Assembly (NCBI GenBank): GCA_964411985.1
Contig: CAYPNF010000024.1
Coordinates: forward strand, 60,860 to 124,859
DNA length: 64,000 nucleotides
Reading direction: 5' to 3'
Source of the DNA: CAYPNF01 sp964411985
Lineage (GTDB): Bacteria > Verrucomicrobiota > Verrucomicrobiia > Limisphaerales > J093
Under the pieces are notes generated by a model that was not told where the DNA came from, searched no databases, and was given only the letters and a program-made list of their open reading frames with translations. The position numbers were made by a program, and so were the translations under genes. Of the stretch, positions 43,762 through 52,720 are shown piece by piece; position 1 is the stretch's first letter; each line of letters starts with the position of its first letter.

Positions 43762-45240
43762 CTAATTCGAGCCGCGAACGAAACGTCCAGGAAACGTGCC
43801 TACCACCGCAGAAGGTGGGTCGACGGGCAGGTTCATTGAGGCCACAGAGGATGAAATGCGGTCGAGAACCCGGCCAGGAGCGACACCCAGGAACAGCATC
43901 CCACCGATCAAGGCGACGCAAAGGGCCCGAGTGGGAACGCTGAGATTGATCGACGTGACATCGGCTGGGTCGCGGAAGTAGACCTCGCGAACCACAGAAA
44001 GGTAGTAGTAGACCGCGATCGCACTGTTCACCACGGCAAGAATGACGAGCGTCAGGTGTCCCTTGGATAGGGCGGCCTTGAGCAAGCTCAGTTTCCCCAT
44101 AAAGCCCGCGAACGGGGGAAGGCCCGCAAGAGCGAACACTCCGACGGCGAGGGTGATCGCCAGCAACGGGGACCGGCGATGCAATCCTGCCAACTCTTGA
44201 AGCGAGAGATTCACTCCGTCACGCGATACCCGGCTAATCACCACGAAGCAGGAGAGGATCATGAAGAGATAGGCCACCACATAATAGAGAGCCGCGGTGA
44301 AACCAGCCAGATCAAGCGCGGTGAAACCCACCAGAACATACCCGGCATGGGCAATCCCGGAGAAACCCAGAAGCCGCTTCAGGTCGGTCTGCACGAGCGC
44401 GATCAAGTTGCCATAGAACATCGAGGCTACCGCCAGGCAGGTAAGCACCATGGCAATCGGCGGATTGTCGGGAGTAGCGAGTGAAACCAACCGCACGAGA
44501 ACAGCCACGGCCCCCACTTTGGGCAGCGAGGCGATCAGCCCGGTGGTCTCGTTGGATGCGCCCTGATAGACGTCCGGGGTCCAGAAGTGGAACGGGAACA
44601 CGGCTAGTTTGTAGAGCAGCCCACAGAACACCATGGTCAGACCCAGGATGGCTGCGGGGGTATGAATCACCGGTTGGAGCTTGGCCATGATCGTCGGAAT
44701 ATGCGTGGAACCGGCAATCCCAAAAAGGTAACTCATCCCGAACAGCATGACCCCGATGGAGGTGATTCCGAACATAATGTACTTCACCGCCGACTCCATC
44801 TGCGAGCGCTGGTCTTCCCGCTCGCGGCGCATCGGCACCAGGATGTAAAGCGGGAAGGAGGAAAGCTCCAGGGCAATCACCAAACCAATCAAATCCACGC
44901 TGCTCACCATCATGCACAAACCACTGACGCACATGGCCAGGAATAGAAAATACTCTGGCTTCACGTCCGCACGGATGTCCGGCAGGTCAGCGCTGAGGAC
45001 CAGGACGAGCAGATAACCCAGCGCAAAGACCAGCTTGAGCGACTGGCTGTATTCATCGACCTGATAAGCCCCCGAGAACAGCGTCGCGTGGGTGCCCCAT
45101 GTGACCAGACAGGCAATGGCGGTCGCCACCGCGGTGGCGACGGAAACACCGCGAGCCAAGGTGACCCGGTTCTCGCCCAGGCTGACACAGAACAACGCCA
45201 GGGCGCCGAAAAGGAGGATGAACTCAGGAAGAAAGGCCAT
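43762..45240 (-). CDS. nuoN: NADH-quinone oxidoreductase subunit N
   Basis: 492 residues, about 14 membrane helices. Antiporter-type proton channel of complex I. Family blocks include the TM5 Glu in LIGLVIALELSSFPLYI and the TM7 Lys in LLYKLAVFPFHFWTPDVYQG, followed by SLPKVGAVAVLVR. It is the last gene of the operon, 5 bp after nuoM. The order M then N at the operon end is standard. Confidence 0.92.
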   Translation of the reverse strand: MAFLPEFILLFGALALFCVSLGENRVTLARGVSVATAVATAIACLVTWGTHATLFSGAYQVDEYSQSLKLVFALGYLLVLVLSADLPDIRADVKPEYFLFLAMCVSGLCMMVSSVDLIGLVIALELSSFPLYILVPMRREREDQRSQMESAVKYIMFGITSIGVMLFGMSYLFGIAGSTHIPTIMAKLQPVIHTPAAILGLTMVFCGLLYKLAVFPFHFWTPDVYQGASNETTGLIASLPKVGAVAVLVRLVSLATPDNPPIAMVLTCLAVASMFYGNLIALVQTDLKRLLGFSGIAHAGYVLVGFTALDLAGFTAALYYVVAYLFMILSCFVVISRVSRDGVNLSLQELAGLHRRSPLLAITLAVGVFALAGLPPFAGFMGKLSLLKAALSKGHLTLVILAVVNSAIAVYYYLSVVREVYFRDPADVTSINLSVPTRALCVALIGGMLFLGVAPGRVLDRISSSVASMNLPVDPPSAVVGTFPGRFVRGSN

Positions 45241-45245
45241 GGGAT

Positions 45246-46862
45246 TCAGATGCTCGGTTCAGAGCCCGAGGAGGACTTGGGGGAGGAGGTCAGTTCGCGG
45301 TCGGCCGGCGTGGCTGGAGTGTGGATGGCGGTCCGAGGAAGACTGCCAGGGACAGGGGCGGCAGCCTCGACCTGTTTCACGAGGTTTTGCACACTCGCCC
45401 TCATTACCCGGGTGAACGGTTCGGGATGGAGGCCGATCCAGAAAACAAACACCAGCAATGGCACCAAGGCCGCAATTTCGCGAAATTCAAGGTCCTTCAG
45501 CGCGGAATGATCCGGATTTCGCGTCCCACCATACGCCACCTTCTGCAGCATACGCAGGTTATAGGCGGCCGCCAAGACCACGCCCGGTACCACCCCTAAC
45601 ATCAGAATCACCGGCCAGGAACCAGCCAGCCCATTGGCCCACCGGAATCCACCCGTCATCACGAGGAATTCACCGATGAAACTGTTGGTCCCGGGAAAAG
45701 CCAGCGAAGAAAGGGCGAACACCCCGAAGAACGCGGCAAAGACCGGCATGTACTTACCCATGCCTGCCGTGGCGTCAAGGTCCCGGGTGTGCAGCCGCTC
45801 GTAAATGATCCCCACCCCGACGAAGAGAGCTCCGGTGGTCACACCGTGGTTGATCATTACCAGCAAAGAACCTTCGATACCCGCCTGGTTGAGAACAAAA
45901 ATCCCGAGGGTGGCGAAGCCCATGTGTCCCACGCTGGAATAGGCAACTAGCTTCTTCAGATCGCTCTGCGCCAGTGCGGTAAAACCACCATAAACGATGG
46001 CCACCACCGAAAGGCCAAGCATCCAGGGCAGAAAGATGTGGGTGGCAAGCGGCGTGATGGGCAGGCAAAACCGGAGGAATCCATAGGTTCCCATTTTCAG
46101 CAATACGCTGGCCAGCAACACGCTGCCCGCCGTAGGTGCCTCCACGTGCGCCGCAGGCAACCAGGTGTGGAAAGGAAACATGGGCACTTTGATCGCAAAA
46201 GAAATCGCAAACGCGAGGAAGATCCAGCATTGGAATCCCTGGCTGAAGTTCCGGCCCATGAGGTCGGGTATGGAAAAGGTCCCCCCTTTCAGGTAGAGAG
46301 CAATAATCGCCACCAGCAGGAACACCGACCCAGCCATCGTGTAAATAAAGAACTTCAGAGCCGCGTAAATCTTGCGTGGCCCTCCCCAGATCCCTATCAG
46401 CAAAGCCATCGGAATCAGCATCGCCTCCCAGAACACGAAGAAGAGAACCAGGTCCAGAGCACAAAACACTCCCACCATCGCACTTTCCATGACCAGCAGA
46501 GCGACCATGAACTCCTTGACCCGCTTCTCGATGTAGCGCCAGGACGCCAGAACACAAATCGGCATGATCAAGGTGGTCAACAGGACCAATAAGAGGCTGA
46601 TTCCGTCAATTCCCAGCGTGTAACTGGTTTTGAGCCAGGGAATCCAGGCCGCATGCTCCATGAATTGATAGCGGGCGGTCGAAGCGTCAAAGTTCGCATA
46701 AAGCGGAAGCGAGAAACCCGCCGCGCCCAGGGTGAAGATCAGGGTCCACCAACGAAGCGCCCGGTCGCTGCGCAAGAACATGGCAACGACCGCCGCCCCG
46801 AGCGGTCCAAAGATGAGCGCACTGAGGTAAGGAATCGATCCGGTTTGGAGGTGAGGTTCCAT
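45246..46862 (-). CDS. nuoM: NADH-quinone oxidoreductase subunit M
   Basis: 538 residues, about 14 membrane helices. NuoM-type opening (SLLLVLLTTLIMPICVLAS), TM5 Glu in VLFFVFWEAMLIPMALLIG, TM7 Lys in FAISFAIKVPMFPFHTWLPA followed by HVEAPTAGSVLLASVLLKMG. The region QSDLKKLVAYSSVGHMGF is typical of NuoM. It drives proton translocation in the membrane arm. It lies 10 bp after the 593-residue antiporter-like subunit. Confidence 0.93.
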   Translation of the reverse strand: MEPHLQTGSIPYLSALIFGPLGAAVVAMFLRSDRALRWWTLIFTLGAAGFSLPLYANFDASTARYQFMEHAAWIPWLKTSYTLGIDGISLLLVLLTTLIMPICVLASWRYIEKRVKEFMVALLVMESAMVGVFCALDLVLFFVFWEAMLIPMALLIGIWGGPRKIYAALKFFIYTMAGSVFLLVAIIALYLKGGTFSIPDLMGRNFSQGFQCWIFLAFAISFAIKVPMFPFHTWLPAAHVEAPTAGSVLLASVLLKMGTYGFLRFCLPITPLATHIFLPWMLGLSVVAIVYGGFTALAQSDLKKLVAYSSVGHMGFATLGIFVLNQAGIEGSLLVMINHGVTTGALFVGVGIIYERLHTRDLDATAGMGKYMPVFAAFFGVFALSSLAFPGTNSFIGEFLVMTGGFRWANGLAGSWPVILMLGVVPGVVLAAAYNLRMLQKVAYGGTRNPDHSALKDLEFREIAALVPLLVFVFWIGLHPEPFTRVMRASVQNLVKQVEAAAPVPGSLPRTAIHTPATPADRELTSSPKSSSGSEPSI

Positions 46863-46872
46863 GAGGCGGCAA

Positions 46873-48654
46873 TCAGAGGAAGAGGAGTAGAGCCAAGACC
46901 AGCAGCAAAACGGCGGCTATGGTCAGGGTGAGAGTCTCTTGGACAGGACCGCGCTGAGCGAGTCGGAGGTAGCCGCCCACGCCGCGCACCACGGACGCGA
47001 GACCATCCACCGCGCCATCAATCACCTTGTTGTCGAACAACCCGGCCAACGAGGAGGTTCTCATGACCCCGCGCAACCCTCCCGCGCGATAGGCTTCCCC
47101 AACCCAGTTGTCCAAGCATTGGATCGGCTTACGCGCCAGCCAGAGAAAAGCCCGACCACCCATGCGGTAAAACCAGTCCATGTCGAGGCTGATCGTAGGG
47201 GTCGGCTCCAGTTTTTTCAGCAAGAGGAAGAAACCCACCGAGGTGAAAAGTAGCAACTGCAGGGTCTCGGACACATGCGAGCTGGTGTAGGGATGATACT
47301 CCACGGGGTTGGGGAGCATCTTGTAGAGGTAAGGGGTATAGCATCCGATAAAGATACAAAGCACCGAGGCGATCACCATCGCCGCCGTCATGTTCCAAGG
47401 CGGTTCCTTGGCGCGCTCCCAGGTTTCGGGTTTGCAGTTGTTCTTACCAAACCAGATGAAGTAGGGCACCTTGAGCCCCGTGTGAAGAAACGTTCCCACC
47501 GAGGCGAGCATCAGTAGGAAGCCGGTCCACATCTGGTGCTTTTCGAACCCAGCTGCCACGATCATGGACTTGCTGACAAACCCGCTGAACAACGGAAAAG
47601 CCGAGATGGACAGGCCACCGATCAAAGTGAACACAAAGGTCCAGGGCATTTTCTTCCAAAGACCTCCCAACTCCGTGAACTTGCTCTCCCCGGTCATGTG
47701 GAGGACGGAGCCGCATCCCATGAAAAGCAGTCCCTTGTAGAGAATGTGAGCGAAAGCATGGGCGCAGGCACCATTGATGGCCAACTCCGTGCCGAGTCCC
47801 GCCCCGGCCACCATGTAACCAACCTGGCTAATGATGTGATAGGCAAGCAAACGACGGCAGTCGTTTTCCAATACCGCGTAGACAACGCCGTACAAAGCCA
47901 TGGCCACCCCCAAGGGGACCAGGATCTCCATCCCCGCAAAACCGCGGCAGAGCGCGTAGACCGCCGTCTTGGTGGTAAAAGCACACATGAAGACCGATCC
48001 ATTGAACGTGGCTTCGCCGTAAGCATCGGGCAGCCATGCATGGAGTGGAGGCACCGCCGCGTTCAGAATAAAACCGATCATCACCAGCCAGGTGGCCAAG
48101 GTGGGGTTGGCGACGGGGAATAGATTGAAAGCAAAGTTGCCGCCGGTATCGTGGCCATGAAGCACAATCCCCATCAGGAGACACACCCCACCCGCCATGT
48201 GAACTAACAGATAGCGATACCCCGCCCCCAGAGACTCATCGCGCCCGCGGAACCAGATCAGGAACACCGAGGAGAGCGCCATGCATTCCCAGAACAGGAA
48301 GAGGGTCAGAAGGTCGCCCGCATAGATGGCTCCCAGCGAGCCCGCCACATACACCCATGCCGCAATGTGTTGCTCATCCTCCCGCACATGCAAGCCGTAG
48401 AGCGTTCCCACAATGCACATCAACCCCATGATGTAGCCAAACACAGCGCTCAAGCCGTCCACGCGTCCAAAGACCAGCTGCCAATCGAGGAATTGGACCA
48501 GACCGAAGGTCCCTTTGGGCATGGTCCAGATGCGGAGGAATGCCAGGACCGGCACCAGCAACAACCAGGGCTTTTTCAAAGCCTTGGGTACCATCGGCAG
48601 CAACAACGCCCCGACCAACAGAATCAGCGAGGGATGGATCCAAAACTCACTCAT
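46873..48654 (-). CDS. MrpD/NuoL-like antiporter-type subunit of the complex I operon
   Basis: 593 residues. The core (YAGDLLTLFLFWECMALSSV, HILYKGLLFMGCGSVLHMTG) is MrpD-like. The C-terminal 110 residues (DNWVGEAYRAGG..., LFDNKVIDGAVDGLA...RGPVQETLTLT) resemble the C-terminal tail of NuoL, the subunit with the lateral helix. The TM5 Glu is present, but at the TM7 position the usual Lys is Asn (GFILNAAVPPLHAWLPDA); a TM8 Lys follows (TTKTAVYALCR). It is probably the distal antiporter subunit in place of NuoL. It overlaps the small membrane gene upstream by 8 bp. Confidence 0.85.
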   Translation of the reverse strand: MSEFWIHPSLILLVGALLLPMVPKALKKPWLLLVPVLAFLRIWTMPKGTFGLVQFLDWQLVFGRVDGLSAVFGYIMGLMCIVGTLYGLHVREDEQHIAAWVYVAGSLGAIYAGDLLTLFLFWECMALSSVFLIWFRGRDESLGAGYRYLLVHMAGGVCLLMGIVLHGHDTGGNFAFNLFPVANPTLATWLVMIGFILNAAVPPLHAWLPDAYGEATFNGSVFMCAFTTKTAVYALCRGFAGMEILVPLGVAMALYGVVYAVLENDCRRLLAYHIISQVGYMVAGAGLGTELAINGACAHAFAHILYKGLLFMGCGSVLHMTGESKFTELGGLWKKMPWTFVFTLIGGLSISAFPLFSGFVSKSMIVAAGFEKHQMWTGFLLMLASVGTFLHTGLKVPYFIWFGKNNCKPETWERAKEPPWNMTAAMVIASVLCIFIGCYTPYLYKMLPNPVEYHPYTSSHVSETLQLLLFTSVGFFLLLKKLEPTPTISLDMDWFYRMGGRAFLWLARKPIQCLDNWVGEAYRAGGLRGVMRTSSLAGLFDNKVIDGAVDGLASVVRGVGGYLRLAQRGPVQETLTLTIAAVLLLVLALLLFL

Positions 48655-48907
48655 CGTAGTAGTCCTCGCGGGTCATGATTCCAGTGTGTCCAAACCATTT
48701 CGAAACCAGGATGATGGCCACGCAGCCCACGAAGCCGAAAATGGCCCAGAACCCCGGCAGTTTCTCGATCTCGGTATGCGCATGCTCCTTGTTCACGATC
48801 CCCGGGATGGCGTCCAACACCACCAGGAGGCCGAAGAGGAACAAGCATACTCGCACCACAGTTTTCAGGTGCTTCCTTAAGAATTCGATAAGCTCCAAAA
48901 GTTTCAT
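48647..48907 (-). CDS. 86-residue membrane protein inside the complex I operon
   Basis: MKLLELIEFLRKHLKTVVR begins an amphipathic helix, followed by two membrane helices (VCLFLFGLLVVLDAIPGIV and FWAIFGFVGCVAIILVSKW) and an acidic tail (TREDYYDE). It overlaps both neighbours (4 bp with the upstream and 8 bp with the downstream gene), so it is translated as part of the operon. It corresponds to no standard Nuo subunit. It may be an accessory subunit between the two MrpD-like proteins; function unknown. Confidence 0.8.
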   Translation of the reverse strand: MKLLELIEFLRKHLKTVVRVCLFLFGLLVVLDAIPGIVNKEHAHTEIEKLPGFWAIFGFVGCVAIILVSKWFGHTGIMTREDYYDE

Positions 48908-50379
48908 GGCATCATGGCCTTGGCAAAGTTCATGAAGAAATCGGGCCAAACCCCGATCAAAACCGAGATCGCAGCGGTAATGCTGAGCGGGATCACCATG
49001 GCCGGGTGGGCCTCTTTGTAGTGATGGTGAGCGTCCGCTGCGGATGGCTGCCCAAAAAAGGCCTGGTAGACCACGGGGGCGAAATAGGCCGCGTTGAGGA
49101 GAGTGCTCGCCACCAGGATGCAGATCACTAGAAGGGATCCCGCATCCATCGCTCCCATGAGCAGATACCATTTGCTGACAAACCCACCCACTGGCGGGGC
49201 TCCGATCATGCTCAAGGCCGCCAAACCGAAAGCGCCGAAGGTGAAAGGCATCGAACGCCCGAGTCCGCTCATCTCGGAGATGTTCTTTTTGTGGGTCGCC
49301 ACGTAAATGGCTCCCGCGCAGAAGAAGAGGGTGATCTTGGCGAAAGCATGGTTGGCGATGTGCACCAAACCACCTTCAATCCCTGCAGGTTTCAGCAGTG
49401 CGACTCCCAGAATGATGTAGGAGAGCTGGCTCACCGTGGAATACGCTAAGCGCGACTTGAGGTTGTCCTTGCTCAGCGCAATCACCGAGGCAGCCAGGAT
49501 CGTGAACCCAACAAAATATGCGGTAGGCAACCCCAGGTTGAGCGCGTCCATCTTGTCGACGCCAAACACATAGAGCATCGTTCGTACTGTGGAGAAAACA
49601 CCCACTTTGACGACCGCGACCGCATGGAGCAAGGCGCTCACCGGAGTGGGAGCGACCATCGCGCCCGGAAGCCAGTGGTGCAACGGCATGATGCCGTTCT
49701 TCGCGAACCCAAGGATGCAGCAGATGTAGAGGACCGTCACGACCCCGTCATGAACCTTCGCAGGGAGGATTCCAGTGCGGATGTTGTCCGCAAAATCCAA
49801 GGTGCCGGAAAGCACGTACAGGAGCACCATGGCGGGAAGGATAAGGCCTTTCGCGGTCGTGGTGAGATAGACAAGGTACTTCTTGCCGCCTTCATAGCCT
49901 TCTTCATCCTGGTGGTGCGCCACGAGCGGATACGTGGTCACGCTCACGATCTCGTAAAACAGGTAAAGGGTGAGCAGATTGTCGGAGAAGGCGCACCCGA
50001 TGGCACCGAAAAGGGCGAGAGCAAAACAGGTGTTGAACCGGGTTTGGGCGTGCTCCTCCAACCCCCGCATGTAGCCAGCCGCATAAAAGACCGTCAGAAT
50101 CCAAAGGAACGAGGCCGAAACCGCAAAGATCATCGAGAGCGGATCTGCGCGCAGCGAGAAGCTCAGTCCGGGCAGGAGCTCGAACAGGGTGAAATGAAGG
50201 GTCTTGCCCGCCCGAATGTCGGGGACCATGGAAGCCGTCAAACCAAACAGCACCACGGCTGCCAGGAAGGAACAGGTTTCGCGCACATTGGGGCGCTTGC
50301 CGGTGGCCATAACCAAACCGGCGCCGATCAAAGGCGCAAGGATAGCGAGCAGGAGACGACTATCGTGCAGGGTGTCCAT
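48904..50379 (-). CDS. Additional MrpD-family proton-translocating subunit
   Basis: 491 residues, about 14 membrane helices. MrpD/NuoM superfamily: TM5 Glu in LTLYLFYEIVSVTTYPLVAH, TM7 Lys in LGFAKNGIMPLHHWLPGAM, and VVKVGVFSTVRT with the TM8 Lys. Key charges for proton transfer are all present. It follows nuoK by 4 bp and is the extra antiporter-type subunit relative to ordinary complex I, which has only L, M and N. Similar MrpD genes in Mrp antiporters sit with MrpA-G; none of those is here, so it belongs to the nuo complex. Confidence 0.87.
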   Translation of the reverse strand: MDTLHDSRLLLAILAPLIGAGLVMATGKRPNVRETCSFLAAVVLFGLTASMVPDIRAGKTLHFTLFELLPGLSFSLRADPLSMIFAVSASFLWILTVFYAAGYMRGLEEHAQTRFNTCFALALFGAIGCAFSDNLLTLYLFYEIVSVTTYPLVAHHQDEEGYEGGKKYLVYLTTTAKGLILPAMVLLYVLSGTLDFADNIRTGILPAKVHDGVVTVLYICCILGFAKNGIMPLHHWLPGAMVAPTPVSALLHAVAVVKVGVFSTVRTMLYVFGVDKMDALNLGLPTAYFVGFTILAASVIALSKDNLKSRLAYSTVSQLSYIILGVALLKPAGIEGGLVHIANHAFAKITLFFCAGAIYVATHKKNISEMSGLGRSMPFTFGAFGLAALSMIGAPPVGGFVSKWYLLMGAMDAGSLLVICILVASTLLNAAYFAPVVYQAFFGQPSAADAHHHYKEAHPAMVIPLSITAAISVLIGVWPDFFMNFAKAMMP

Positions 50380-50383
50380 GGGG

Positions 50384-50710
50384 CTATCCGTTTAAGTCTG
50401 AGAGTTCCCGGGAGGTAATGGAACGGTAGTTGCGGTAGACGGCGATAATGATGCTCAGAGCGATGGATACCTCAGCGGCCGCAAGGGCCATGATGAAAAG
50501 CACCGCCACCTGCCCCACGGTAGGGTCGGTCGCGTAAAACTGGTTCACCGTCATGAAATTGAGCGAGGCGGCAGAGAAAATGAGTTCGCCAGCGATCAAC
50601 ATTCCAATCAAGGTCCGGCGCCGAACCATGCCGAACACTCCAGCGGCGAACAAGAACGCCGCCAGCAGAAGATAAATCTGCGGTCGATGGTACAGAAGCT
50701 CAGGATTCAT
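50384..50710 (-). CDS. nuoK: NADH-quinone oxidoreductase subunit K
   Basis: 108 residues with three membrane helices. It has the conserved LIGMLIAGELIFSAASLNFM with the TM2 Glu and, further on, FIMALAAAEVSIALSIII with the TM3 Glu. It overlaps nuoJ by 4 bp. Confidence 0.93.
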   Translation of the reverse strand: MNPELLYHRPQIYLLLAAFLFAAGVFGMVRRRTLIGMLIAGELIFSAASLNFMTVNQFYATDPTVGQVAVLFIMALAAAEVSIALSIIIAVYRNYRSITSRELSDLNG

Positions 50711-51240
50711 GGTCGGGTCCTTCCATAACGGGCAATCACAAGCGCGCCGAGAATGGCTACCAGCAGAACGAGCGAAACAAGCTCAAAAGGATAACTGTAG
50801 GTAGTCAGCAAAGCCACGCCGATGTCCCAAACAGCGCCGGGGTTGCTCTTGGCACCTGCCACCGGCCATGGATGGTTCAGCGCCACCCGAGACAACCCCC
50901 AGAACGTGCCAAGACTTACTAGAAGGGCAAACCCACCCCAAGCCAGAGAAGCGCCCGCTGATTGGGTGGAGGGAGCTTCATCGGGTTCCGCCAACATGAC
51001 CGCGAAGATAATGGTCACACAAATCGCTCCGACGTAGATCAAGATCTCCATCAGAGAAAGGAAGGGACTGTGCAGGAAATAGTAGACTCCAGCGAGCCCG
51101 ACGCAGCAGATGGCCAAGCCGCAGACACTGCGAATGAGGCGGGCGGAAAGAACCGCGATGAGCGCCCCCACCACCGTGGTCGCGATCGCCACCGCAAAGA
51201 CGAGGGTCACCAGATACGTTGTGGCTGCAAACTCCTTCAT
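50707..51240 (-). CDS. nuoJ: NADH-quinone oxidoreductase subunit J
   Basis: 177 residues, five membrane helices. The family block MEILIYVGAICVTIIFAVML (third helix) is present. It overlaps nuoI and nuoK by 4 bp each. Confidence 0.92.
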   Translation of the reverse strand: MKEFAATTYLVTLVFAVAIATTVVGALIAVLSARLIRSVCGLAICCVGLAGVYYFLHSPFLSLMEILIYVGAICVTIIFAVMLAEPDEAPSTQSAGASLAWGGFALLVSLGTFWGLSRVALNHPWPVAGAKSNPGAVWDIGVALLTTYSYPFELVSLVLLVAILGALVIARYGRTRP

Positions 51241-51683
51241 GGATCCTTTGCCTCCAACCGTTTCACCAAGTCGATCTGGTAGAACGACTCTTTGCTGGTG
51301 CTAGCCAGGTTGTATTCCTTGGAAAAATCAAGCGCGTCCGTTGGACAAACCTCCACACAAGACCCGCAAAGGCTGCACTTGGTGAAGTCGAGTTTGAACT
51401 CCGTCACTGACTTCTTCTTCTCCCCTTCGCGCTTGAGTCCCTCCACAACGATGCAATCGCTCGGGCAGGCCTTTTCGCAGGCTTTACAGGCAATGCAGAG
51501 GGACTTGCCCGTTTCCTGCTCCTTGACCAGCACGATGTGGCCTCGGTAACGCCTGGGCATTTTCAGGGATTGGTGCGGATAATGAACGGTCACCTGCGGC
51601 TTGAAGAACTGCTGCAGAGTGATCCACATGCCCGTTGCCAGGCTGTTGCATCCCGCGACGATATTTCGGAGAGAGCGTATCAT
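51237..51683 (-). CDS. nuoI: NADH-quinone oxidoreductase subunit I
   Basis: 148 residues. Two [4Fe-4S] motifs, CIACKACEKACP and CSLCGSCVEVCP (N6a and N6b), pass electrons to NuoB. The N-terminus is an amphipathic helix for attachment to the membrane arm. It overlaps nuoH and nuoJ by 4 bp. Confidence 0.94.
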   Translation of the reverse strand: MIRSLRNIVAGCNSLATGMWITLQQFFKPQVTVHYPHQSLKMPRRYRGHIVLVKEQETGKSLCIACKACEKACPSDCIVVEGLKREGEKKKSVTEFKLDFTKCSLCGSCVEVCPTDALDFSKEYNLASTSKESFYQIDLVKRLEAKDP

Positions 51684-52702
51684 GATTTGAAGATCTTAAG
51701 CATAACGCTGGTGAGCAACAGAATACCCAGCGAAACTGGAATCAAGACTTTCCAGGAGAGGTTGAGGAGACGGTAAAACTGCGTCCTCGGGAAGGTCCAA
51801 CGTACCCAGACCACGACGAAGATCAGTAGGTACATCTTGAGGAGGAACCACCAGACGCCCGAAAGGAACACAAAAGGGCTGTCCCAGCCACCAAAGAAAA
51901 GGATCGTCGCTAGGCTGCAGCCCACCAGAATGTTGGCGTACTCCGCCATGAAGAACACCCCGAAACCCATGCCCGCATACTCGGTGAACGCACCGGCCAC
52001 CAACTCACTCTCCGCCTCCGCCATGTCGAAGGGAGCCCGGTTGGTTTCCGCCAACATGCAAATGAAATAGATGAGGAACGTGACCGGCATGAGGGGATTG
52101 GCCGCCAGGTTGAAAATGTTCCATTTCCAGAAACCGCCCGACTGCTGTCCCACGATCTCCCGCAGATTCATGGTACCGCTGATCATCAACATGGTGATCA
52201 CCACCAGGAGCATCGGGATTTCGTACGCCACATTCTGGGAGACAATGCGCGCCGAGGAGATGATCGCATACTTGTTTCGCGACGCCCATCCGCCCAGCAT
52301 GATCGCCATGACGTTGATCGAGCCAAAAGCAAACACCAGAACGAGCCCCAGGTTCAGATCCACGGCCCCCAGTTTCTCGCTGAAGGGAATGGTCGCGAGG
52401 CACATCAAACCAGGGGCCATTACAAGGGCGGGTGCCACGCGAAACAGCGTCCGGTCCGACTCGGGCGGCACCAGCACTTGTTTCGACAATAGCTTCAAAG
52501 CATCGGCAATAGGCTGAAGCAGACCAGCGGGCCCTACCTCAGTCGGACCCGGGCGACGTTGAAACCGAGCTGCTCCCTTTCTTTCCACCCAAACCAGGTA
52601 GGCGGCGTTGGCCCCCACGAAAGCCATGATACCCGCCAGGTAGCACAGGAGGCGGACCGGCTCAGCCGAAAGAAAATCAAGAATGCTCCGAATTGAGTCC
52701 AT
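51680..52702 (-). CDS. nuoH: NADH-quinone oxidoreductase subunit H
   Basis: 340 residues, eight membrane helices. Conserved quinone-site segment VERKGAARFQRRPGPTEVG near residue 38, LLQPIADALKLLSKQ, and the EAESELVAGAFTEYAGMGF loop. It starts 18 bp after nuoD; in a 14-gene nuo operon, nuoE, nuoF and nuoG would lie in this gap. Confidence 0.94.
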   Translation of the reverse strand: MDSIRSILDFLSAEPVRLLCYLAGIMAFVGANAAYLVWVERKGAARFQRRPGPTEVGPAGLLQPIADALKLLSKQVLVPPESDRTLFRVAPALVMAPGLMCLATIPFSEKLGAVDLNLGLVLVFAFGSINVMAIMLGGWASRNKYAIISSARIVSQNVAYEIPMLLVVITMLMISGTMNLREIVGQQSGGFWKWNIFNLAANPLMPVTFLIYFICMLAETNRAPFDMAEAESELVAGAFTEYAGMGFGVFFMAEYANILVGCSLATILFFGGWDSPFVFLSGVWWFLLKMYLLIFVVVWVRWTFPRTQFYRLLNLSWKVLIPVSLGILLLTSVMLKIFKS

Positions 52703-52720
52703 GGAGGGGAGTAAATGGGC

